Positions 15,624 to 24,668 of a stretch of DNA of 64,000 bases are shown one piece after another; within the stretch, counting starts at the first letter, position 1; every line of letters begins with the position of its first letter. Source of the stretch: G11 sp947167445 (GTDB lineage Bacteria; Bacillota; Clostridia; Lachnospirales; Lachnospiraceae); the NCBI GenBank assembly GCA_947167445.1, contig CAMVID010000013.1, positions 22,211 to 86,210 on the forward strand, read 5' to 3'. The position numbers were made by a program, and so were the translations under genes. The notes below the pieces were generated by a model that did not search any database, was not told the DNA's origin, and saw only the letters and a list, made by a program, of their open reading frames with translations.

Positions 15624-16655
15624 TCACACCTTCTTTCTGCCCCCAAGGTACACCCATAGGAAGAAGGGTGCCCCCACCAGGGCTGTAATGGCACCTACAG
15701 GGATTTCCCTGGGAGCCAGAACCGTTCTTGCAAGAAGGTCCGCAAGAGCCATAAAGCCGCCCCCCAGAAAGGCAGACATGGGTATCAGCATCCCATGGGA
15801 GGAGCCGAAGATTTTCCTTGCTATATGGGGAACGGTGAGATCTATAAAACCGATTATTCCCGTAAAACAGACGCTGGCACCCGTAAGCATGGAGGAGAGA
15901 AGGAGAAGTATGAATTTTACCTTCTTGGTATCAACACCCATGGCAAGGGCCTGCTCTTCACCGAAGTTAAGCAGATCCATATCTCTGTGAAAAGCCAAAA
16001 CCGCTATCATGCCCACTATAAAAAAGCCCATCAGAAGGGCCACATGAATCCATTTCCTGCCGGAGAAGGTACCCATGGTCCAAAGGGTCAGTCTTTGAAT
16101 GTGCTGTGAAAAGTAAGCCGAAAGCATGGTAAGAATGGCGTTAACAAACAAGGATAACACCATACCAAAGAGAATAATCGTGTGATTTCGTAAGTTACTG
16201 TCCAGTCTGGACGAGAAAAATATAACAATAAGAACTGTTGCAAGGCCGAAGGCGAATCCGGTTATGGGCAACAGGAAAAGGCCTAAAACGGGGATTGAAA
16301 TCTCCGTAACAATAATAATGGCTGCACCCAAAGATGCGCCGCTTGATACGCCTAAGGTGTAAGAGGAGGCCAGGGGATTTTGCAAAAGCGACTGCATTAC
16401 CGCGCCGCTTATGGAAAGCATGGCTCCCACCGCAAAGGCAGAAAAAACTCTGGGCATTCTTATGTCCCAGACTATGGAAATTGTGGAGTCGATTATGTCG
16501 CCTCCTATTGGGATATTAAAGAGTTTATTTCCGATAATTGCCACAATATCACCGGGGCGCACAGATACACTGCCCGCCCCGATGCTTATGATTATGGAAA
16601 AAACTACAAATGCTGCAACTAAAGCTATCTTAGTAGATATTCCGATTTTTCTCAT
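15624..16655 (-). CDS. btuC: Corrinoid ABC transporter permease (FecCD/BtuC family)
   Basis: A 343-residue membrane protein of the FecCD family, with roughly ten hydrophobic helices and the family stretches RMPRVFSAFAVGA, QSLLQNPLASSYTLGVSSGA (about 89-108) and GxxGFIDLTVPHIAR near residue 260. It would form the homodimeric channel with the adjacent ATPase. It begins 6 nt after the binding-protein stop; the ribosome site is weak, so translation may be coupled. Confidence 0.9.
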   Translation of the reverse strand: MRKIGISTKIALVAAFVVFSIIISIGAGSVSVRPGDIVAIIGNKLFNIPIGGDIIDSTISIVWDIRMPRVFSAFAVGAMLSISGAVMQSLLQNPLASSYTLGVSSGASLGAAIIIVTEISIPVLGLFLLPITGFAFGLATVLIVIFFSSRLDSNLRNHTIILFGMVLSLFVNAILTMLSAYFSQHIQRLTLWTMGTFSGRKWIHVALLMGFFIVGMIAVLAFHRDMDLLNFGEEQALAMGVDTKKVKFILLLLSSMLTGASVCFTGIIGFIDLTVPHIARKIFGSSHGMLIPMSAFLGGGFMALADLLARTVLAPREIPVGAITALVGAPFFLWVYLGGRKKV

Positions 16656-16661
16656 AAAATA

Positions 16662-17720
16662 TTATGCTGCGTCCTTTAATGCTTCCTCGAAGTACTCGGG
16701 ATAGATAAGTCTTGCAATCTCAACCATAACGTCTACAACGTGCTGGTTGGGCTGGTTAACCTTGTCTGCGTCAAGCATGTAAACAGCGCCGTCCTTGATA
16801 GCCTGGACGTTCTCCCATCCCTTCATGCCAAGTATAACATTGATAGCGTCGGGAGTGTACATGTCAGCTGAAAGAATAACCTGAGGATCTGAAGCGATGG
16901 CGAACTCCTCTGAAAGAGCGGGCCACTGACCTTCCTGATCTGCTGCTACGTTTACAAGACCGCAAATCTCAAGCATCTCGTTGATGTATGTGCCCTGGCC
17001 TGCAGAGTAGATTGTAGGATAATCAGCTGAAGGTGTGAAAAGCTCGAAAAGAACGGTCTTCTTCTCATCTTCGGGAATTGTTGCTGCGATTTCCTTGATT
17101 TCATCGATGTTTGACTCCATCAGATTAACAAGTTCTTCCATTTCTCTTTCCATGCCTACGCACTGTCCGATGAACATAAGGTCCTCTTCGATGGCTTCGA
17201 TTGAAGTGGCGCTTGGGATATCTGCTACGCAGATTCCTGCGTCACGAACTGATGCAAAAGCGTCAACTCCGTCCTTTGAGCTCATGCCTGATGTAAACAC
17301 GATGTCGGGGTTAAGAGCAACGATCTGCTCCTGATCGGGAGCCATCATGTCAAAGTAAACCACATCATCCTTAAGCTCTGAGCCATAGGAAGCCTGTGAG
17401 TTAGTGTCGGAAGCTACGATTTTGTCAGCAAGACCCATGTCGATGAGGGTTCTTGTGATTGAAGGAGCCATGGAAATGATGGTGTTAACTTCTGCGGGAA
17501 GTGTGATATCGTTTCCGCTTCTGTCCTTTGTTACAGCTTCTGTTTCAGCTTCTGCTTCCTCTGCGGGAGCTTCTGTGGGTTCTGCTGCCGTTTCCTCTGT
17601 TGCAGTCTCTTCTACTGCTTCTGTTGTCTCTGTTGCTGCGGGAGCTTCGTTACCGCAGGCCATGAGAGCTGATGCACTGAGTACAAGTGCAAGCATTGAT
17701 GCGATGATTCTTTTTTTCAT
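16662..17720 (-). CDS. btuF: Corrinoid-binding lipoprotein of ABC transporter (BtuF type)
   Basis: A 352-residue lipoprotein with signal peptide and lipobox LMACG, then an acidic Ala/Thr/Glu linker to about residue 65, then a PF01497-type periplasmic-binding domain (ISMAPSITRTLIDMGLADKIVA). The start at 17720 gives a proper signal sequence and has GAGGAG upstream. It is the first gene after the cobalamin riboswitch and its terminator, which supports corrinoid over iron-siderophore uptake. It opens an operon reaching down to 7990. Confidence 0.9.
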   Translation of the reverse strand: MKKRIIASMLALVLSASALMACGNEAPAATETTEAVEETATEETAAEPTEAPAEEAEAETEAVTKDRSGNDITLPAEVNTIISMAPSITRTLIDMGLADKIVASDTNSQASYGSELKDDVVYFDMMAPDQEQIVALNPDIVFTSGMSSKDGVDAFASVRDAGICVADIPSATSIEAIEEDLMFIGQCVGMEREMEELVNLMESNIDEIKEIAATIPEDEKKTVLFELFTPSADYPTIYSAGQGTYINEMLEICGLVNVAADQEGQWPALSEEFAIASDPQVILSADMYTPDAINVILGMKGWENVQAIKDGAVYMLDADKVNQPNQHVVDVMVEIARLIYPEYFEEALKDAA

Positions 17721-17776
17721 CTTTTTATCTCCTCTTATATATTTATTAATCCCATTGGAAAGAACCGATGAGCGCA

Positions 17777-17811
17777 CAAAAAAACTCACCCCGGGGTAAT
17801 CGGAATGAGTT
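17777..17811 (-). terminator. Riboswitch expression-platform terminator
   Basis: On the minus strand AACTCATTCC pairs with GGGGTGAGTT (10 bp with two G-U pairs) around GATTACCCC, followed by T7. It sits between the cobalamin aptamer and btuF, so bound cobalamin would stop transcription here. Confidence 0.8.
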
Positions 17812-17895
17812 AATGGCATACACAAAAGACAGGGTAGCATCTGCATGCCCTGTTAGTGCAGTACGGCCAATTACTCGTGACCCGGATTATTAATC

Positions 17896-18066
17896 CTGTA
17901 CCGGTCATGTGGCAGGTTTCCCGGCTCGCGCATCAACACGTCCCATCTGCCTTCCCAAGGCTTCGCCTCAGTGACTCCGATCTTTCTATCGGACGGATGG
18001 ATCCGCTCCTCGCTTACGGTGACGAGTTCGCACAGGTTTCACACCTGTTTCCCTTTTAACCCTTGT
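17896..18066 (-). promoter_or_regulatory. Cobalamin riboswitch aptamer
   Basis: Read on the minus strand this has the conserved parts of the AdoCbl class in order: AAAAGGGAA, AGGTGTGAAACCT, a variable helical region, AGTCACTG, GGGAAGG, then GAGCCGGGAAACCTGCC. A pseudoknot-capable segment and an intrinsic terminator follow before btuF. It is expected to shut off the whole corrinoid uptake and assembly operon when cobalamin is plentiful. Confidence 0.93.
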
Positions 18067-18073
18067 GGATATA

Positions 18074-18174
18074 CAGAATGGGCCGACGTGCAGTTTGGGG
18101 ACAGTCCCCGATTTGCACGTCCCTCGGATGTGCAGATCGGGGACTGTCCCCAAACTGCACATCGGCCCATTCTG
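18074..18174. repeat. PAL inverted pair inside a 100 bp hairpin
   Basis: A plus unit (18088-18118) and a minus unit (18130-18160), both with the GGGGACAGTCCCC-type core, pair with each other. The outer arms CAGAATGGGCCGA and TCGGCCCATTCTG extend the stem. It lies immediately upstream of the riboswitch aptamer. Confidence 0.9.
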
Positions 18175-18232
18175 GATACCCCGCAGGCACCATATACCTT
18201 TCTATATGAAATCGTTAGCATTGTAACATAAA

Positions 18233-18264
18233 GGACGGGCTTGCACAAGTGTGCAAGCCCGTCC
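18233..18264 (-). terminator. Strong hairpin after the 18321 lipoprotein gene
   Basis: GGACGGGCTTGCAC pairs with GTGCAAGCCCGTCC over 14 bp around a 4 nt loop. On the minus strand only a short TTTATG follows, so termination is plausible but not certain. Confidence 0.5.
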
Positions 18265-18285
18265 GTGGCACAGTTATTTGGGGGA

Positions 18286-18316
18286 GTACAAATTCGGGGC
18301 GGACCCGAAATTGCAC
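18286..18316. repeat. Degenerate PAL-like unit
   Basis: This stretch keeps the GTRCAAATT and AATTGCAC arms but has the core CGGGGCGGACCCG. It ends 4 nt from the stop of the lipoprotein gene, the same placement as intact units. Confidence 0.55.
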
Positions 18317-18320
18317 CTGG

Positions 18321-19106
18321 TTAACCATTGTATTCTGCAAAAGGAATATACTTCTGTTTATCGTATGTATAAGCTGCTATAGCCTGGCGAGCTTCTTCCT
18401 CGCTTACTTCCTTGGCATCATCGGCCCAGGCTTCAGTATCAGAGGAGAACCATCCCCAATCGGTCTGGGCTTCATCCCTGTAGCCGGTGAAGTAGGACTC
18501 TCTTACCTTAAGTTCCTTACCGTCAAAATCATAGTAAGTATAACATGAGTAAGCAGCTCCGCCTGATCCCTCATTGGCGATAGCGCCGTTTTCACAGATA
18601 TAGTATCTGTTTCTGGCCCAGCCGTCAACCACCTGGGTCATCTTTCCGTCTACCATGGTGAAAACATCATAAACGATGCCGTCCCAGACATCATCCTCGG
18701 CAACCTCTTTAAGGTTCATTCCGAAAATCAGCTCATCAATGCCATCACCGTTTAAATCCTTGATAATATATCCGGGAATGTCATTGTCGCCAATCATCAT
18801 GTACACATCTGCAAGAGCAAAACCGTTCATCACAGGTTCCTCAAGGCCCTTCTCCAAGCCTGCCTTCATATCGCCGATCATCTTGTAGTAATCGGCATAG
18901 GCTTCTTCCGGTGCCCCATTATCTGTGTTTGCATTCTCTGATTCCGGAATCTCGGCTTCAGGTGCAAGCTCTGTGGGTCTTGCCTCGGCCGCAGGAGTTT
19001 CTGCAATGGCAGGTTCCTCTGCAGGCTTCGCCTCGGCTTTATTTATGCCGCAGGCTGTAAGTGAAAGTGCCGCTAAGAGCACTACGGGTAAAAATCTTTT
19101 CTTCAT
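18321..19106 (-). CDS. Lipoprotein of unknown function with EF-hand-like loop
   Basis: A 261-residue predicted lipoprotein: signal peptide, lipobox LTACG, a Pro/Glu/Ala-rich linker to about residue 70, then a folded domain. It contains DLNGDGIDEL, a calcium-loop-like motif seen in FG-GAP and dockerin-type repeats, and many aromatic residues. I do not recognise the family. ATG 19106 has GGAGGGAG 6 nt upstream. The gene is monocistronic or the second gene after the transglutaminase-like lipoprotein. It probably acts at the cell surface. Confidence 0.65.
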   Translation of the reverse strand: MKKRFLPVVLLAALSLTACGINKAEAKPAEEPAIAETPAAEARPTELAPEAEIPESENANTDNGAPEEAYADYYKMIGDMKAGLEKGLEEPVMNGFALADVYMMIGDNDIPGYIIKDLNGDGIDELIFGMNLKEVAEDDVWDGIVYDVFTMVDGKMTQVVDGWARNRYYICENGAIANEGSGGAAYSCYTYYDFDGKELKVRESYFTGYRDEAQTDWGWFSSDTEAWADDAKEVSEEEARQAIAAYTYDKQKYIPFAEYNG

Positions 19107-19204
19107 ATTTACTCCCTCCATGTCAGCCATTATAGCACCCTAAACCAAAAGATATATGGGAGGATTTTTTTAAGATTTTATTAATCCCTATTATATTAAT
19201 CCTT

Positions 19205-20302
19205 CTAAGCGTCGTAGTGGAATTCTTTTTCTTCGCCTTCAACGCTATAATACAATATCTTATTGTCTCTGTCCAAGGACTCGAACTCGCCGCCGTGAAG
19301 TTCAGAATATCTGTCATCCTTAGCAGAGAAATCCACATTAAGGTTCTCGTGATCGTAATAGTACATTATGGGATCCATCTGGTCACCGAAATCAAGTTCC
19401 CTGTCAGCTTCAGTCATCATAAAGAAGGTCAAATCAGGGTTTCCGTTCTCATTAAGTCCCCATGTAGGATCAACGAAATATCCGACTCCGTCCAAGGTTA
19501 CATAGCTCCATGCATGACCTTCGCCAACATGGCCTTCATATTTCATGGATTCCACACCACACTGCAACAGCAGGTAACTGTAAACTGCGCTAAGATCGTC
19601 GCAAATGCCGGTTTTATCATTAAATGTTCTGTAGGTTCCGTAGGTTCCCCTGGGGATATCGAACATTTTCTCCAGATCGTTGTCTTCGTATTCCTGCCAG
19701 TCGTAGGTGTAATTGTCCACCATGTACTCGTAAAGAGCGATGCACTTCTCGAAATCGGTGTAGGTTTTGTCTACGTTCTCACGAAGGATGTCCTCCACCA
19801 TCTTCTCAAAATCTGCCTGTTTCTGAAGGAATTCCTCCTTGGGGATGTCGTAGGTAAAATGCCCCACTCCGTCGGAATATCCGTCAAGGAAGTCCCCTGA
19901 AATGGTAAATCTTGCCACAGGAAAAAGATCATCCAAGGGGCCGCCGCTAAAGCACCACTCATACACATCGCGGTTGGCGCATTTAAAACTGTCTTCTCCG
20001 GCTCTTAAAGCATCAACAAGGTTAAGAAAAGCCTCCATTTCCTCTTCTCCGTATGCATCACGGAGTTTCCGGGGATAAGCATGGGGATTAAATTTGTAAT
20101 AGAGGTCGTCCTCCGGCTCTTCTGTGACTGCCACTGTTACATCCGGGGCCTCAGTCTCCGTATCGGTTGCCTCGTTTACATCCTCAACAATTGCCACAGC
20201 AGACCCTTCATCTACCTTGGCTTCCTCACCAGGTTGTTTGTTGCCGCAGGCGGTCAACAATACGCTGCATACTAAAACAGCCAAAATCGTTTTCTTTTTC
20301 AT
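19205..20302 (-). CDS. Transglutaminase-like domain lipoprotein
   Basis: A 365-residue lipoprotein (lipobox LTACG, acidic linker to about residue 60). The C-terminal half has a transglutaminase-like fold: the cysteine in GICDDLSAVYSYLL, the histidine in GEGHAWSYVTLDG and the aspartate in YFVDPTWG form the expected triad. Bacterial relatives are often proteases or peptidoglycan-associated enzymes; the reaction is unknown here. ATG 20302 gives the signal peptide. It is followed by another surface lipoprotein and preceded by a PAL pair. Confidence 0.75.
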   Translation of the reverse strand: MKKKTILAVLVCSVLLTACGNKQPGEEAKVDEGSAVAIVEDVNEATDTETEAPDVTVAVTEEPEDDLYYKFNPHAYPRKLRDAYGEEEMEAFLNLVDALRAGEDSFKCANRDVYEWCFSGGPLDDLFPVARFTISGDFLDGYSDGVGHFTYDIPKEEFLQKQADFEKMVEDILRENVDKTYTDFEKCIALYEYMVDNYTYDWQEYEDNDLEKMFDIPRGTYGTYRTFNDKTGICDDLSAVYSYLLLQCGVESMKYEGHVGEGHAWSYVTLDGVGYFVDPTWGLNENGNPDLTFFMMTEADRELDFGDQMDPIMYYYDHENLNVDFSAKDDRYSELHGGEFESLDRDNKILYYSVEGEEKEFHYDA

Positions 20303-20340
20303 AAAAAAACACCCTTTCATTATTTACTCCTCGTCCTTAT

Positions 20341-20402
20341 GTGCAATTTGGGGACAGGCCCAACTTGCACGGTGCAGGTTGGGGACAGGCCCCAACTTGC
20401 AC
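20341..20402 (+). repeat. PAL cluster upstream of the transglutaminase-like gene
   Basis: Two plus-oriented units (20341-20370 and 20372-20402) are separated by one base. They lie 38 nt before the start of the minus-strand gene at 20302. Confidence 0.9.
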
Positions 20403-20475
20403 CTCTCAAGACATGCCTATTATAAAGATAAAAAAAGTAAAATAATGATAGGGTTTTCTTTAAGATTTCTTTAAT

Positions 20476-21321
20476 CTATTTATTTTTGGCAAAAAAGGTT
20501 ACCAGCACCGCTCCGGGGCCTGCGTGAGTGCCCACCGCAGTTCCTATCTGCACAATCTCGATCTCCCCGGGGGCCGCGTTTACAAGGTTTGCGTTGTCCT
20601 CCATGTACTCAAGAAGCTTGCTCTTATCCGTTCCGGAATAGCCCGTTGCGTAAGGCATGGTAAAATCGATTCCCCCTACTTCCCTGACTTTCTGGTCAAG
20701 AAATACGTGGCTTTGCTTGCTTCCTCTGGCCTTGCCGATGGAAATCAGCTTTCCGTCCTCCAGGGTAAGAATGGGCTTTATGTTAAGAAGTCCACCTGCA
20801 ATGGCTACGGTCTTGGAAATTCTGCCTCCCTTGTGAAGATACTTAAGGGTATCAACTGAGGCAAAAACCGCAATGCGCTTCTTCTCTTTCTCAAGGATAT
20901 CAACTATCTCTGCTCTTGATTTGCCCTCATCAATCAGCTGCTTGCAGCGAACCACCAAAAGCTTCAGGGGTGCAGTAACAAGACCGGTCTCAATGACGGA
21001 TATATTGTCGAACTCATCCGCCGCAGTAACAGCGCTCTGGTAAGTTCCCGAAAGTCCTGCAGAAATAGGAAGAACAATGGCTTCATCTCCCGCTTCCTTA
21101 ACCTTCTCGTATTCATCAATAAAAATCTGTGGGGGAATTAAACTGGTAGAGGGCATCACCTCGGATGTCTCCAGTTTCTCAAAGAATTCGTTTTTAGTAA
21201 GGTCAATTCCATCCCTGTAAGTGACCCCTTCAATAGTCACATTCATGGGAATGACGGTAACCCCTTCAAGTTCATTCTGCTCGATATCCGACGCAGAATC
21301 CGTGATAATCCTTATACTCAT
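20476..21321 (-). CDS. DegV family fatty-acid-binding protein
   Basis: A 281-residue cytoplasmic protein with the DegV N-terminus ITDSASDI, the ligand-site motif MPSTSLIPP near residue 60, PISAGLSGTYQSA, and the late KPILTLEDGKL and GPGAVLV motifs. DegV/FakB proteins bind a fatty acid and present it to the kinase FakA; no fakA is seen here. ATG 21321 has AGGAGAG upstream. A paralogue lies directly upstream, separated by a PAL hairpin. Confidence 0.88.
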   Translation of the reverse strand: MSIRIITDSASDIEQNELEGVTVIPMNVTIEGVTYRDGIDLTKNEFFEKLETSEVMPSTSLIPPQIFIDEYEKVKEAGDEAIVLPISAGLSGTYQSAVTAADEFDNISVIETGLVTAPLKLLVVRCKQLIDEGKSRAEIVDILEKEKKRIAVFASVDTLKYLHKGGRISKTVAIAGGLLNIKPILTLEDGKLISIGKARGSKQSHVFLDQKVREVGGIDFTMPYATGYSGTDKSKLLEYMEDNANLVNAAPGEIEIVQIGTAVGTHAGPGAVLVTFFAKNK

Positions 21322-21362
21322 TGTTTGCTTCTCTCCTCTTGGCCTTTGCCGAAAAGACCGAT

Positions 21363-21435
21363 GTGCAGTTTGGGGACAGGCCCCGATCTGCACGCCCTTC
21401 GGATGTGCAAATCGGGGCCTGTCCCCAAATTGCAC
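21363..21435. repeat. PAL inverted pair between the two degV genes
   Basis: A plus unit (21363-21393) and a minus unit (21405-21435) complement each other around a 11 nt loop. The pair begins one base after the stop of the upstream degV gene. Confidence 0.9.
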
Positions 21436-21436
21436 A

Positions 21437-22303
21437 TTATTTCAGTTTATGGGATAGTGCAATTGCAAAGGCCCCGGGCCCAATGTGACATCCAACGGAA
21501 AGTGAAAGAGGAGCCGCATACACCTTATCAATCCAGGGGAATGCTTCCTTCACTTCTTCCTCAAACCCTGCTATGGCATCCTCGCTTCCTGTATAAGCAA
21601 GGTCGATGTCCACCTCATGGGCTTCCATTCCTCCAAATCTGTTCTCAATGTCCTTGATTGCAGACTTAATCATAATCTTTCTTGCCTGAGCGATGGTTCT
21701 TACTGTGGCAAAAGCGTCTAATTTCTCACCTTGAATCTGAAGGACCGGCTTAATCTTAAGGAGCGTGCCGATAGCCGCAGCTGCGGGAGTGATTCGTCCG
21801 CCTCTCTTAAGGTAGGTCAAAGTATCAAGGGTAATATATATGCTGGCATCAAGGCCTGTTCTCTCTAAGATTTCACGGATTTCAGCCGCATTCTTGCCTT
21901 CCTCTGCCAGGCGCAATGCATCAAGGCATGAACGGCGAAGAGTAACTGAAATTCTCTGGTTATCAACAACCTCAACCTTCCCATCGTAATCCAATGAGAG
22001 GGCTCTGGCGCTGGAGCAGCTGCCGGAAAGGCCGCTTGACATGGGAATATAAACAATCTGATCATATTCCTTAAGAAGCTCATCCCACTTCTTGCCCACG
22101 TACTCAAGGCTGGGCTGGGAAGTGCTGATGGCAGTCTTCTCATCTATTCTTTCATAGAACTCCTCCTGGGTCATGTTGACCTCCTCGAAGAATTCCTGAT
22201 CTTCTATATAAAAAGGCATGGGAATAACATATAAGCCAAGTTCCTTGGCTTCCTTAGGAGTTATTCCGCTGTTTGAGTCCGTAAGGACTGCTATCTTGCT
22301 CAT
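21437..22303 (-). CDS. DegV family fatty-acid-binding protein (paralogue)
   Basis: A 288-residue protein with LTDSNSGI at the N-terminus, STSQPS near residue 60, PMSSGLSGSCSSA, YLKRGGRI and the C-terminal GPGAFAI. It shares the full layout of its neighbour but differs at many positions, so the two may prefer different fatty acids. ATG 22303 has AAAGGG upstream. Expected partner is a fatty acid kinase elsewhere. Confidence 0.88.
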   Translation of the reverse strand: MSKIAVLTDSNSGITPKEAKELGLYVIPMPFYIEDQEFFEEVNMTQEEFYERIDEKTAISTSQPSLEYVGKKWDELLKEYDQIVYIPMSSGLSGSCSSARALSLDYDGKVEVVDNQRISVTLRRSCLDALRLAEEGKNAAEIREILERTGLDASIYITLDTLTYLKRGGRITPAAAAIGTLLKIKPVLQIQGEKLDAFATVRTIAQARKIMIKSAIKDIENRFGGMEAHEVDIDLAYTGSEDAIAGFEEEVKEAFPWIDKVYAAPLSLSVGCHIGPGAFAIALSHKLK

Positions 22304-22410
22304 AATAATCCCTTTCTCATGTACCATGAAAAATCACACTTCTATAATCATGCCTTAAATAAAAGAAAGTGTCAACCTGTGCTTTATTAAGAATGAATAA
22401 AGATTTAAGG

Positions 22411-22441
22411 CAAAAAAAATCCCTCCGAAGCCGGAGGGATT
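22411..22441 (-). terminator. Intrinsic terminator after the 22452 gene
   Basis: AATCCCTCCGG pairs with CCGGAGGGATT (tetraloop region CTTC), followed on the minus strand by T8. It ends the transcript of the small hypothetical gene. Confidence 0.9.
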
Positions 22442-22451
22442 GAAGAATCGG

Positions 22452-22775
22452 TTAATTGCCAATCTGTACCTTGCCTTCAAGAAAATCTCTTAGTTTTCCA
22501 TCCACCTTGGTCTCTTTTCCGTTAATCAGAATCTCAAATGGCTTCTCATTGTTTGCATTTAAAGCCGAGCGGTTAGCCGCCAGCATATAAGCATACTCAT
22601 CCGCCTGTGAATGAGATTCAAAATAAGCACATCTGTTGCCCATTGTTTTGTCGGATGTAATCCAGTATTCCTCCACCAAAACAATGCTGGGATACAACTG
22701 GTTAATCTTCATGAACTTCTCCATGTTATCCTGACGAACAAGTTTGTATTCCTTATTTAATGTAGATAATTCCAT
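22452..22775 (-). CDS. Hypothetical protein, 107 residues
   Basis: I do not recognise this family. The protein is soluble, mixed charge, without signal or membrane segment. It begins MELSTLNKEYKLV and contains a short C-terminal stretch FEILINGKETKVDGKLRDF. ATG 22775 has GGAGGG 10 nt upstream. It has its own intrinsic terminator and follows the GH36 gene by 63 nt, so it may be the last gene of that transcript. Confidence 0.6.
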   Translation of the reverse strand: MELSTLNKEYKLVRQDNMEKFMKINQLYPSIVLVEEYWITSDKTMGNRCAYFESHSQADEYAYMLAANRSALNANNEKPFEILINGKETKVDGKLRDFLEGKVQIGN

Positions 22776-22838
22776 ATTTATATAACCCTCCATATTGCTA
22801 TTGGATCTAACCCACTACAATTATACAACCACTGAGGA

Positions 22839-24653
22839 TTACTGACAAGAAATCAAATATGCGCAGGCGGAGAAGTCGCCGTCAAGGGCTCCAAAGCTTG
22901 CGATAGCCTTTGTGGGAAGTTCCAAGGCTGCCTCGTCCCCTTTAAACTTATGAATTACCACAAGTTTTCTACCCTCATACTCTCTCTCCACTATCTGGTG
23001 GCCCACAGGGGCGTTATAGCTTGTGGCTGTGCACTCGATTCGTGTAGTCTTTCCGTACTTTATAATATCTGCCGCCTTCCTGTAGAAGGTCATGGCTTCA
23101 TCCACAACAGCCATCTGCTCATTGGTAAAATCATAGATATCTCCGCTCAGGCACATCCTTCCCAGGAAGGTAGCCGCAAGAGAATAATGAAGCCTGTTAA
23201 CGTCATCTCCTGCTCTGAGCACCGACCAGATCTGGCTTTGGCAGGGTGGCATGATTCTGTGAACATTGGCAGCAATAATCGGAATTGCCACTGTCTCATG
23301 GGCATCCGAAAAGCTGGCCTGGCTGGCAAGTTCAAGCATTGAATAAACAAGCCTGTGGCCGCCGCTTGAGCATATTTCTATAACGATACCGGGAATCTCT
23401 TCCCTGATTCGTCTTATGAAATTTCTTGTGGCTTCAACTTTTCTGTACAAAGCTTCACCTAAGCTGTCGCCGCCATCGCATCCAACACCTATGGTGTCAT
23501 TGTAGTCAATCTTTATGTATCCGAATCCCCCATCCTTTAAGGTTCCGATAACATCTTTAGCAAGATGTTCCAAAACCAGAGGATTCTCCATATCAAGAAA
23601 TCTTCGATCCCCTACCGTCAGAGGATATCCGTCCTTCTTTAACAGTAAATCCGTCTTATCATAATATTTGCAGTGAGGTCCTATGGTTTCCATTTCAAAC
23701 CAGAGTCCCGGAATCATACCTTTGGATCTGATATAATCCGCAGCTCCCTTAAGGCCCTCAGGGAATCTGTCAGCGTTAACCTCCCAGTTTCCCACACTTT
23801 CAACCCAGTCATCCGGAAGGCCATACCATCCCGCGTCTATAACAAGGTACTTGATTTCTTTGCCGGCTAGTTTGTCTGCCAGACGCTTTATATTTGCGGC
23901 ATCAGGATTTCCCCAGCTGGTGCAATATTCATTGAAAATAATGCCCATGTCGCTATCTACGGGAGAAATATCAAGATGCCAGGCCTTAACAAGCCTGTCG
24001 CACACCTCTTCAAGGGAATTCCCCCGGGCTATCAAAGCATCAGGAGTAACAAACCTTTCTCCCGGCGCCACCTTTTTCATCCACCCGCCAAAATCTCTGT
24101 CAGCTATGCCTCCGGTAATCTCAAGCTCTGTAGTTTCTCTGCAGATTAACTCCATTTGCCAGGAAGCTGCATTTCCCATAAGAATTCCTGTAAACTCCCC
24201 GGTTTCGGAATTTTCAACTGCAAGAAACGGAAAGAACTTCCTCACAGGCATGGAGCCCACAGTGCCGAATTTCTCACATCTTACTCCGTGACCGCTCCAG
24301 GATTTCTCCAGATGCAAATCCTCTATTGTTTCCACTCTAAGTTTTCCTTCTGCGCTCCAGAAGGATTGAAGTCTGTAGATTCTGTGGGTTTTTACCCCCT
24401 TAAGAGCAAAGGAGGAGAGAAGTTCCAAAGTCACCTCGGAATCTGAGTTATTCTGAAATTCAGTATGGACCCTCGTGGCCTCCGTATCGGCCTCGGAAAC
24501 CACATAGATTACATGGCCCAGGCCGTCCTCAAAGCTCCCGTCGCCACTTTCTTTAAACCTTCTTACGCTGTCGCTTCCCGCCATGGTCAGTCCATTTGAG
24601 AAGCCACCGCAGTAGCCGTCACCCAAAAACTTTACTTCAAATCCAAACTCCAT
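22839..24653 (-). CDS. Alpha-galactosidase-like glycoside hydrolase, GH36/clan GH-D
   Basis: A 604-residue cytoplasmic enzyme (no signal peptide). The beta-sandwich N-domain is followed by a (beta/alpha)8 barrel with YLVIDAGWYG, GLWFEMETIG and the nucleophile aspartate in YIKIDYND near residue 382; the acid/base aspartate is in FSDAHE near residue 449. This layout fits GH36 alpha-galactosidases, although the sequence is distant from RafA-type enzymes, and other activities such as alpha-N-acetylgalactosaminidase are possible. GGAGG lies just before ATG 24653, and PAL units lie just upstream of that. It comes last in the fucose region. Confidence 0.78.
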   Translation of the reverse strand: MEFGFEVKFLGDGYCGGFSNGLTMAGSDSVRRFKESGDGSFEDGLGHVIYVVSEADTEATRVHTEFQNNSDSEVTLELLSSFALKGVKTHRIYRLQSFWSAEGKLRVETIEDLHLEKSWSGHGVRCEKFGTVGSMPVRKFFPFLAVENSETGEFTGILMGNAASWQMELICRETTELEITGGIADRDFGGWMKKVAPGERFVTPDALIARGNSLEEVCDRLVKAWHLDISPVDSDMGIIFNEYCTSWGNPDAANIKRLADKLAGKEIKYLVIDAGWYGLPDDWVESVGNWEVNADRFPEGLKGAADYIRSKGMIPGLWFEMETIGPHCKYYDKTDLLLKKDGYPLTVGDRRFLDMENPLVLEHLAKDVIGTLKDGGFGYIKIDYNDTIGVGCDGGDSLGEALYRKVEATRNFIRRIREEIPGIVIEICSSGGHRLVYSMLELASQASFSDAHETVAIPIIAANVHRIMPPCQSQIWSVLRAGDDVNRLHYSLAATFLGRMCLSGDIYDFTNEQMAVVDEAMTFYRKAADIIKYGKTTRIECTATSYNAPVGHQIVEREYEGRKLVVIHKFKGDEAALELPTKAIASFGALDGDFSACAYLISCQ

Positions 24654-24668
24654 ATATACCTCCATTAT

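Noticed and set aside
17404..17799. Ser/Ala/Val-rich frame opposite btuF
   Set aside because: It mirrors the Ala/Thr/Glu linker of the lipoprotein, and similar frames appear opposite every lipoprotein linker in the window.
18180..18232. Promoter of the cobalamin operon
   Set aside because: TATAGA and TATATG boxes exist, but no -35 at suitable spacing was convincing, so I do not call a site.
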